Source: Spongospora subterranea f. sp. subterranea
Taxonomy: Eukaryota; Endomyxa: Phytomyxea; Phytomyxea; Plasmodiophorida
Length of the DNA stretch: 64,000 bases
Reading direction: 5' to 3'
NCBI GenBank assembly: GCA_049724395.1
Contig: JAUGWO010000156.1
Coordinates: forward strand, 1 to 64,000
The first letter of the stretch is position 1. Each line of letters begins with the position of its first letter. The notes under the pieces are model-generated. The model was not told the DNA's origin. It searched no databases and saw nothing but the letters and a program-made list of their open reading frames with translations. This document shows, one piece after another, positions 56,773-64,000 of this stretch. Made by a program: the position numbers and the translations under genes.

Positions 56773-57402
56773 TGTCGCCTTCGCCGCCTCGCCAGTGAAC
56801 TCTCACGGTCATCAGGCACATAAACCTCCGACCAACAGCGAATAAGCAACTCTGCCATTATAAAACGCACACCGAACAGTTCGTACCAATTATAACAAAT
56901 GATAATGGGGATCAGATCAACCCCAAACTTCAGGGAAACGTTAACACTGCTGGCTCTGCTAGTGTAGAGTGGACCACACGGAACTGTATCACGGACATTA
57001 TCCCATGTCGCGCTCAGTCACTGTCAGTGTTGATGAAATGAGTGTTGACGCAGCCCGCAGCTATAACTGCACTGCAGTCACGGGTCAACGATACGGTTGG
57101 TCAAATCACAACAGGTACATACAGTACAACGTCAATCTAAGGAATCTTGAAATGAATCTCTGTCGATCGTAGTACAAGACTGCTTTCGTGCTTACATGCA
57201 CCGGAAACAGGTTCCTCAAATGACTTAAGGACGGAAGTTTTCTGTCGTGGAAAATTTTAGTCGAAGACCGCATTCTGATTCTTGTTTGGTTTTTTAATTA
57301 ACCAGAACAGGGTGCTATTTACCTCTCGATGAACACAGAACCTTGCTCAGAACCTTGCTCGCCATTGTCAACGCATTGCAACTAAATCGGCGTCTAGTTG
57401 TT
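56773..57402. other. Intergenic region upstream of the helicase gene
   Basis: No gene recognised. The short plus frame 56,969-57,172 has no domain. The DNA next to 56,772 should hold the helicase promoter, but no TATA or other box stands out. Confidence 0.35.
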
Positions 57403-57893
57403 TCAAAAGCCGCCATTCTCGTTCATATCTGAGTTCCACAAACTGGCCGCATGTTCATTGCAAATCGACATGAACTCTTCCTCATATGGTGGTTGAAGGT
57501 TTTTCCTTAGCGATGACGTCCGCCTGATGCAATAGGCACCTGGTGTTTGGTGCACCAAAATCTCGGAAGCGTGTTCCATGTCGAGTGATGATATCTGCAT
57601 CACATTGGCTTCATCTGAACCAAATTTCATCAGCTTGCTTCGCCCCGCCGGGCAATATGCATCCAGCATTTTCAAACAGTTACATTAAAAATGGTGTCAG
57701 CAATGTGTCCTATGGAACATCGGTGAGACCTGCCAGAATGTGGGGAACGACAATGTGGTGCACCCTTTACCCCACATATGATTCGATTCTCTTCGTCCCA
57801 TGTTGCACCATCAGAGCAAACAATGGATGGGTGGGTTTTAGTGGGAGGTGAAGTAAATGATGATTTTGTGCTGGGGTTGTGGCTCCGCTGCAT
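57403..57893 (-). CDS. Possible minus-strand gene, two frames
   Basis: The frame 57,893-57,672 (SSFTSPPTKTHPSIVCSDGA, CGVKGAPHCRSPHSGRSHRC) and the frame 57,675-57,403 (DEANVMQISSLDMEHASEIL, SSLRKNLQPPYEEEFMSICN) abut with only four bases shared. A GTAACT donor near 57,684 and a TTCAG acceptor near 57,614 could link them, but the phases I tried do not close. It is protein-like in composition with no family recognised. It may continue to the gene at 58,218-58,832. Confidence 0.3.
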
Positions 57894-58070
57894 CGGATAG
57901 ACTGTTTCAAAACGTGGCTTCCCTGCTGCGTCGGCTCCATCGCCCGATCGTGCTTATGAAATCTCGGTCCGGCGTCGTTTCCCCGAACCGTTTCAATTTA
58001 GCTAATAAACTGCATCAATCCTTCTACGAGGCTCTACCTAGTTCTTCAAGGTTTTACTACATGTCAAACA

Positions 58071-58832
58071 TGAGTTCAAGCGTAGCAGGGTCAATTTGCA
58101 AATCTGATATTCCCAGTTTGTTGGGGTCCGAATGCCCCTGATAATCTGGCAGATTTTCGATTTTGTTTGATGAACGCACTTTCAACGGCATCTGCATTTT
58201 GATAGAAGTTTAAAGGATCAACCAGGTGTGATTTGCTTGGAGGTGTATGTGCTATCCGAGGCAACGATTATACGGTGCCAAGATTGAAGGGAAGGGACCA
58301 AAGCCAGCCATAGATTCTCAGCAATCAGCAATACATTCACATTACAGTATAATAGGTCTGGATAGAAATTTAGCTGGCGAAAATGATTCAGGTTACGGCC
58401 GGCATAGATTAACCCGTTGATAGCTTCATGGGAGATGTTCGCCAGACCTGCGTTCATGATGTGGAAAATAATCTGCCAAAGGGTTGTTCGATCTGTCAAA
58501 CGATGACCGCTGAAGGTTTGAATATCTTCGTGTCTTGACTCACGATGGGATATTTGTATTTCATGATGACACGCATCGGCATTGCTAAATTCGACAGAGC
58601 AGTTCACTTCGAGGGGCCAGGAGACGGGGGGGACGAACAACCTCGCCAGGAGACCGGGGGGACGACCAACTTCGCCTGAGCAGGCCACCATTGGACGTAC
58701 GTACTCGATCGATACATTTCTGGAGTAGCAGTTGTCAAAGCTGCTCAGGGAAACAGAGTTGCACATCTTGCTTCTGGCTTCAAGCCCGTACATAACATGT
58801 CCAGGGATCCGCTCGAGTTCGACGAACTTCAC
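58071..58832 (-). CDS. Hypothetical protein, probably with a second exon at 58,145-58,071
   Basis: The minus frame 58,832-58,218 encodes about 200 residues. The likely start is one of the first methionines (MKFVELERIPGHVMYGLEAR, or the internal MYGL), because the first 36 bases overlap the start of the plus-strand PH/FHA gene. The segment LWQIIFHIMNAGLANISHEA and NLNHFRQLNFYPDLLYCNVN look like a folded alpha/beta domain. A following stretch (NLPDYQGHSDPNKLGISDLQ ... LELMFDM) is a plausible last exon. A 24-bp imperfect tandem duplication (CAGGAGAC-GGGGGGACGA) lies inside at about 58,618-58,668. No family is recognised. Confidence 0.35.
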
Positions 58833-61381
58833 GAGGTTGAAACTTCCGATATTCAGACCGAATTGGAAGAACTTGAAGGTGAAAGTTTAGCCGAGACAGA
58901 TCCATCAGGTATTGCCATTCTCCGGTCTCACTTGGACAATCTACTTGGCTGACGACAACTGCGCCTAGAATCTGTCATTGGAACTTTACGGTATCTTCCG
59001 CCCCAGGTAAAACCAAAAACTTGGCTGAAATGCCGGCGGTTTTAACAAAGAATAACAGGCGAAAGCTAGCAAATGTGTGAATGCGCCAACGTTTGAAGGT
59101 CAAGTTGAATATCACGCGGCGACATCACTCATTAATAGCCATGTTCGTCGTTGAGTCATCATTGCCTCGACCATGGGCTGAACATGCTTGCCCTTCAGCA
59201 ATGGATAAAGTGCTGGGTCCAGGTCATAGGATGCCAAATGCTGTTTTGGCAGAAAAAAGATAGCGCCAAACCCCAAGATTCTACCTTCATCACATGGGCC
59301 CTGAACCCATCGTCGTACATAGAGGCGGCGCCAGATCAGTCGGTCATGTTGGCCAAGGTCAGCTCAGACGGTGGCGCTGCCGAGTCCCACGCAGACAGGC
59401 TGAAGAAAGAGTTCGCATTGCACTATCGGCATTATTCGGAGAGGGAATTGACTGAGCACATGATCAAGGTGATGACGCCAGGTACCACCGTCATATTTCG
59501 CTGCCAATCCGAGCAGCAGAAGCTGGCCTTCCTCGCCGGGATCGAGGCCAGCCTTCGACCCATATTCGGCGAGGAGCTCTGGGGCGAAAAGGCGGACGCG
59601 GCGAAAAAGGTGCAGCCGTTGATCAAGAAGCAAATCTTCACCCAACGATACCGCATGGAGGTCATTCTTCAATCATTAAAGAAAGCTGTACGTAATCGTT
59701 ATTCAACAACATGTTCCGTTAACGGGATATGGCGCAGGGGTTGGTAAACGCTGCTTCATCCATGTTAGCGTCCAGCGCCAAGAAATTTCAGGGAATCGTT
59801 ACGATCGCTGAAATCGGTCAAGAACCTTCGAAAGCCCAAAGTTTTCTTCATGATCCTCCACGACACTGCCTTGTATGTTCTCTGGCTATCAGGCCTTCAT
59901 CTAGAAAATCGTTGATTATATTTTAGATACTGGTTTGCGAATTCGAATTCTCCCAGGCCGGACTCGTTCATGCCTCTAAATTACGCCAGGATCAGCCTTG
60001 ATACCGATCGCGTTAGTGCTGGGAACTGGAGTTTCATCCTGACGACCCCGTTGCGGTCGTTGACCGTCACGACTCGGCACGCCATCGCATTGTGTGAATG
60101 GTTTCAAGGTTGGGCATTTGTCAGAACAACCTGAGACATGGTTCTGAATACGATGACGAAGCTATTAAGAGGGTGACTAATGAGAAGCACCCTACCGATG
60201 ATGTTGCGGGGACAACTAACCTCCTTCGCCAGCGAAAGCTTAGCATGTTTTCTGCACTGCTTCGCGGTGGGAATTTTGACGTCCAAATCCCACGAAGCGA
60301 TCTGGATTTAGTCTTGGTGGACGATATGCCCAACGCTGCCATGTTTAGCTTTGGCTCACCCCGAGAAATGAATCGCCTGCTCTCCCGAATAGTTGATCTG
60401 AGAGTGTCGGGGATCACTCTACCGGACCTGTTGAAAAGCGCAAAAGCCATCGCATTTCTGGATAAATCGTTAGGTTAGTTCAAGGTCGCCCTGATATCGT
60501 TTGGAAAAGCGTTTAAACATCGCTCCTCGTAGACCGAGTTCCCAGACGGATCATGAGCTGCCTTATGGATCTGATGTACCAAACAGAATATACGAAGGAC
60601 ACCAGACAGGCGGTTCACGCGTTGGTTGAACTAGATCCATCTTCGGAACCATCAGCAGCTTTGGTGGAAATCCTCCAATCTGACCAGAAACCCGATATAG
60701 ATCATATAAAGCAGGTTTTCCCAAACAAGAACTTGTTGCAATATTTTTCGACGTACTTATGTTTTCAATTAGGTTTTGCAGATCAGTTTGCAGCCGTCAA
60801 TTTCAGCCTTGCGATCAAAACCGGAATTTCGCATGGTCGTGCAAGAAATCCTACAAATCGGTGCCGATTTGATTGAACCCGTTACTTTCGAAAGTGTGCA
60901 AATGCATCGGTTCATACGATACTTGCTCCAATTGATCTAATCGATATACAGATCCGTCGTCGCAACTCGTGCTGGTGATCACAGACCAGAAATCCAAAAA
61001 ATCCCAGGTTGCGGTTCTCGACCCAAGCCAGTCCTGCGTCACTGTTGGTCGCGATTGCAGCAATGATATCGTTCTCAGCGATAAGCATGTCTCCCGTTCG
61101 CATGTGCGTTTAGTCTACGCTCAGACTCGTAAGCGCTATCACAGATAAAACGACTATTCGGGTTTAACTCCGATTCGTTCTCAGACGTCGAAATATTCGA
61201 CTTGGGATCGTCGACCGGAATCATTGTTAATGGCGTCCCAGTTAAGCATTGCTCGTTGGTCCCAGGTGATACGTTCACGTTAGGCTCGACAGATATCAGC
61301 TTTCAATTGCGGGAACGCACAGGGAGCAGGCTCCTGTCAAAAGTAATGCGAACGTTCAGCCACGCTTCGTTGAGGAATTAA
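58797..61381 (+). CDS. Multi-exon protein with PH-like domains and a C-terminal FHA domain
   Basis: Exon 1 starts at ATG 58,797 (MSRDPLEFDELHEVETSDIQ, acidic). A 60-nt intron leads in phase to ESVIGTLRYLPPQ. At about 59,175-59,690 a PH-like domain is seen: MLALQQWIKCWVQVIGCQML, a loop FITWALNPSSYIEAAPDQS, and the closing strand and helix TTVIFRCQSEQQKLAFLAGI. A second PH-like end lies at 59,970-60,107 (RISLDTDRVSAGNWSFILTT ... LCEWFQ). A helical part follows (60,130-60,474 then about 60,529 on: LDRVPRRIMSCLMDLMYQTE). The FHA domain (about 60,955-61,340) is clear: VTVGRDCSNDIVLSDKHVSR, SHVRLVYAQ, a phase-perfect intron GTAAGC to CTCAG, then IFDLGSSTGIIVNGVPVKH and LVPGDTFTLGSTDISFQLR. PH domains bind membrane lipid and FHA domains bind phosphothreonine. 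It could be two adjacent genes, since joins between 59,700 and 60,130 are unresolved. Confidence 0.6.
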
Positions 61382-61569
61382 TAAACTGTGCTCGTGAAAT
61401 TGGCCGATCGGGAGAACATAGAGGAAAAAGCGAATACAATAGATCGACACTATTAAGGTCGGGTCAATTTGTATTCAAAACGGGTATTGGACAATTGCAA
61501 AGTGATATCGCGCCTTCGCGAAATGATTAAATTTCAAGTAAAAAAAAATGTAATGACAAATAATAATGC

Positions 61570-61989
61570 TTGAAATGTTTGTCTCAGTTCCTTTCGACAC
61601 CACGTTCTGTGTGTTCAAACCACGAAAACAGTCTCATTTGTCGAATTTACTTCTCGAACGACACTATCGACGAAGCCCTAGGACAAATCGCATCGCGTGC
61701 GTTTAGCTCAACTTTTTACCGGAGTCTCCGAGCTGACCAGGAACCGGCGGAGGTGAACCCTGATAAACCACGAGCAGCAAAACACCTCGTTCCGACATCA
61801 AAATCTGAACAATATAAGTGGGTCGAACAACCGGTCTTCGACGATCATCAACACGATACGCAGTGTATGTACACGCAGTTTTTGACCAGCCTTCCAGCTG
61901 AGGCTGCTCTCCCACTCACCGCTGTTACACTCTGCTCTTATCGAGTGGTTGCGCAGATACACTCTGAAGTGTCGATCCTTTTTTGCTGA
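61570..61989 (+). CDS. Hypothetical frame between the FHA and YIPF genes
   Basis: An open frame of about 139 codons includes ICRIYFSNDTIDEALGQIAS and RAFSSTFYRSLRADQEPAEV. The listed opening codon is not ATG, and the nearest ATG in another frame (61,567) gives a shorter protein. No domain is recognised. It could be an exon of either neighbour. Confidence 0.3.
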   Translation: MKCLSQFLSTPRSVCSNHENSLICRIYFSNDTIDEALGQIASRAFSSTFYRSLRADQEPAEVNPDKPRAAKHLVPTSKSEQYKWVEQPVFDDHQHDTQCMYTQFLTSLPAEAALPLTAVTLCSYRVVAQIHSEVSILFC

Positions 61990-62035
61990 TCAGATCCTGT
62001 TGTTCATTTACATGTATTCTGGCGTGGCGGGGCCA

Positions 62036-63271
62036 ATGAGTCCTAAGAAAGGAGCACGCGCTGATGCCGATCAAGCTCGTAATCCGCTGGAGGGCATTGC
62101 TCTACCGGATGAAGCCGATCTGATCAATGATGATTGTACGAGACCATTTGTGTCCGCTTGTTATCAGTGATAGATGATATACGTTTATCAGATCCTGACC
62201 AACTTGGGATCGATGATGATGATTTTCCGGTTGGTCAAATGAGTTCATCGTGTACGCATTGACTTTTCTTGAGCGTCTTCAACTACTCATACTACACCAT
62301 ATTGTTGCAGATGCACCGCCAATTGCAACTACATTCGGGAAGAAACCTGATGTCGCTTCAGGCTCTTCTGAATCTATTCGCAGTGTGATTGATCCAAATG
62401 CTAGTTTTTGGAGACTTGACTTTTATCGGGCATATTTTGATACTGACGATAAGCAGGTGACTTCTTTGTAAATTCAGTTCACGAAAGGTCAACTTGAGTC
62501 AGGTGTTTCACCGAGTATTACGATCTCTAAACCCGTTCGGGCCCCCCTTGTATGTTGATCAAAGTCTGACATCAGATGTTGAATCTGGTTCTAAGTTCCA
62601 AGCTGAAATTTGCGGTATAGTGTGTGCTCTCGGTATCGCTATCTATCCCTATTAATCCAGCTTTTTGTATATAGGACCATTCTGGATTACGACAACACTC
62701 ATAATTTTATTAGCAATACTGGGCAATTTTTCTTCTTATCTAGCTGGGGGTGGTGGTCATGATCTAGATATGAAGAAGCTGGTGGTTGCCGCTGTAGGAC
62801 AGTAGTAATGTTTAATGGGACCGCGAATTTGACTTTTGCTCTCAAGTCAATTTTATACTGCTTTTTTGTTGGTGTTCCTGCAGTGATGTTTTTTTTTATT
62901 CGCCGATTGGAGCCATCGATAAAGTTGTTCGAGCTAATTAGTGTATATGGTTATTCACTGTCGGTCTTCATTCCAGCCAGCGTAAGTCGTGTCTTTATAA
63001 TCTGGCTAAAATTTTCATCAATAATGTAAATGTTCTTAATCGAAGCGGTTTGTTAATTTGATATGGTTAGGTCGTGTGCATCGTTAATATTAGCATACTC
63101 CGTTGGTCAATAATGCTCACGTCTTGGCTTTGTTCGTTATCGGTTGTTTTCAAGCATGTCACCAGTAGGCTTAGTGATGATGGAGTCATTAAGAAATGGG
63201 CGTTCATTGCATTGATTACTATCCCGCACTTAGCTATTGCGGTTTATATCAAGGTTGTTCATTTCCCATAG
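62036..63271 (+). CDS. YIPF1/YIPF2-like Golgi membrane protein (multi-exon)
   Basis: Yip1-family proteins are five-span membrane proteins that bind Rab GTPases in the Golgi. A likely start is ATG 62,036 (MSPKKGARADADQ), followed by acidic N-terminal exons with LSDPDQLGIDDDDFPVGQ. Diagnostic are SFWRLDFYRAYFDTDDKQ joined in phase to VFHRVLRSLNPFGPP, then GPFWITTTLIILLAILGNFS, the second and third spans around SILYCFFVGVPAVMFFFI, and FELISVYGYSLSVFIPAS. The sequence ends WAFIALITIPHLAIAVYIKV. The FWxxxYYxxxFxVD, DLYGPFWI-like and YGYSLxVFIP motifs are those of YIPF1/2. Here the usual DLYGPFWI reads EICGPFWI across a 61-nt intron. Introns are about 20-90 nt by my joins. The exon between 62,160 and 62,250 is uncertain. 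Confidence 0.85.
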
Positions 63272-63472
63272 CTGAAATTGCATTGCCTGGATTTATGTTT
63301 AATAAACTCAAAAAAGTTAAAAGTAAGTCTTTTACTTGAATTTCGATCACATGTTACTAAATGTAAAAACCACCAGTTTCCATCAAAATGCCTCCCACCG
63401 TATTACCAAAAAAATGAATACTTCACCTCTGATGTCCTAGCGAAGAGACCCAAGGTACAAGCACGCGTCTGA
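63272..63472. other. Short intergenic region
   Basis: AT-rich, without a recognised feature. It contains AATAAA at 63,300, a possible poly(A) signal for the YIPF-like gene. Confidence 0.4.
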
Positions 63473-64000
63473 ATAGGTGTCATTTTCGATACGTTAGGAG
63501 AAGGAGGAGTGGCTCGTACTAATATCACGTTGAATATAGTTTTTCGTATGTTTTTCGTAATACATGCTAAGAGAGTCTTGAGCGGGGGAGCTTCTTTGTC
63601 CATGACAGACCTGGCTCTGGTTTGGGTCACGGCGACCGTCAGATCGAGAGGCTCGCTGCAGAAGCCGGTTATGTCGCTGAATAGTGAGTACTGGACCAAC
63701 GGTTCGCTTTTCAATGTTGATTGGCGCCACCTTGTCGATCAAGATGTCGCTAAGTGTCCTCTCGTCGCCATTACTGGACCTGTCAGAAATTTTTCGAATG
63801 AAGCCAGGGCTGACACAATTAACCGACTGAGCTTCTGCTCTCAATTAAACAGACCATGGAGCTATCGTCTCCGCCAGGATACGCAGGCTAAAGACGAGGC
63901 AAGGTTGACAGGTACCAATACGCCCGGGCTTGTGAACTCGGAAGGATTAGCCTTACTACCCACACTACCGCCAGGTCGATCTCGAATGGCCGGATCACTA
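63473..64000 (+). CDS. Open frame running off the right edge, unknown protein
   Basis: The plus frame is open for about 176 codons from just after a TGA at about 63,470 to the end of the window. The first ATG in frame is at 63,548 (MFFVIHAKRVLSGGASLSMT), preceded by open sequence that could be exon (GVARTNITLNIVFRM). The visible part includes LVWVTATVRSRGSLQKPVMS, NGSLFNVDWRHLVDQDVAKC and PLVAITGPVRNFSNEARADT. It is more GC-rich than the preceding spacer, which favours real coding. The antisense frame 63,844-63,494 is less protein-like. I do not recognise the family, and the 3' end is outside the window. Confidence 0.4.
   Translation, partial: MGVIFDTLGEGGVARTNITLNIVFRMFFVIHAKRVLSGGASLSMTDLALVWVTATVRSRGSLQKPVMSLNSEYWTNGSLFNVDWRHLVDQDVAKCPLVAITGPVRNFSNEARADTINRLSFCSQLNRPWSYRLRQDTQAKDEARLTGTNTPGLVNSEGLALLPTLPPGRSRMAGSL

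Noticed and set aside
60280-60320. Nucleotidyltransferase-like string GGNFDVQIPRSDLDLVL
   Set aside because: It resembles the GS..SDIDL motif of poly(A) polymerases, but the required GS is absent and the flanking helices do not fit. Chance resemblance is likelier.
60474-60900. Exocyst subunit (Sec5/Exo84-like) for the helical part of the PH/FHA gene
   Set aside because: Only a loose helical pattern (VELDPSSEP) supports it, and an FHA domain is not part of those proteins.
63494-63844. Minus-strand protein at the right edge
   Set aside because: Antisense to a longer open plus frame and less protein-like in composition.

Overview
The window is nuclear DNA of a small-genome, flagellate-bearing unicellular eukaryote. 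The evidence is protein-coding genes split by many very short GT-AG introns (about 42-110 nt, occasionally 150-360 nt), a U6 spliceosomal RNA gene, and genes for motile-cilium and basal-body proteins (a SPEF2/CPC1-type central-pair protein and an SF-assemblin/beta-giardin fibre protein). A transposase of a type common in fungi next to a plant-type (Stowaway-related) mariner leaves the lineage open. A zoosporic fungus or relative, a plasmodiophorid-like rhizarian or a stramenopile would all fit. This assignment is inference.

Layout. About 1-25,000 is repeat-rich accessory DNA. A large imperfect inverted repeat has arms at about 3,095-12,575 and 16,855-25,015 around a 4.3-kb spacer. Each arm runs, from outside in, through a Myb/SANT-like accessory fragment, a LINE reverse-transcriptase fragment and a multi-exon ankyrin-repeat gene. 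A third ankyrin copy lies at 1-2,543. The left arm carries a mariner-like element (3,577-7,124) that the right arm lacks. The right arm carries a different Tc1/mariner-superfamily element (21,710-24,267) that the left arm lacks. Each arm therefore preserves the empty site of the other's insertion, and both show TA target duplications. The mariner element itself holds a broken Harbinger transposase with an inverted fragment of itself and a 22-unit, 29-bp minisatellite.

From 25,000 to 27,500 there is a further LINE remnant, an almost perfect 190-bp fold-back element and a small MITE-like element. From about 28,900 the DNA becomes gene-dense and more GC-rich. In order: a seven-exon gene with a PPC-like beta-sandwich, IQ region and coiled coil (28,988-32,584, +); SPEF2-like (32,933-40,405, +); U6 snRNA (-); a small unknown gene (+); SF-assemblin (43,794-45,028, -); a multi-pass membrane protein (-); TMEM135-like (+); a secreted M14 carboxypeptidase (+); a SEN1/senataxin helicase (51,059-56,772, -); poorly resolved ORFs; a PH- and FHA-domain gene (+); a YIPF1/2-like Golgi membrane protein (+); and an open frame running off the right edge.

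Three of the genes are cytoskeletal or probably so (PPC/IQ gene, SPEF2, SF-assemblin) and lie within 16 kb, so this stretch may be a flagellar gene neighbourhood. Exon joins given here were worked out by hand from splice-site phase. Joins described as exact keep the frame through every exon; those described as approximate do not.
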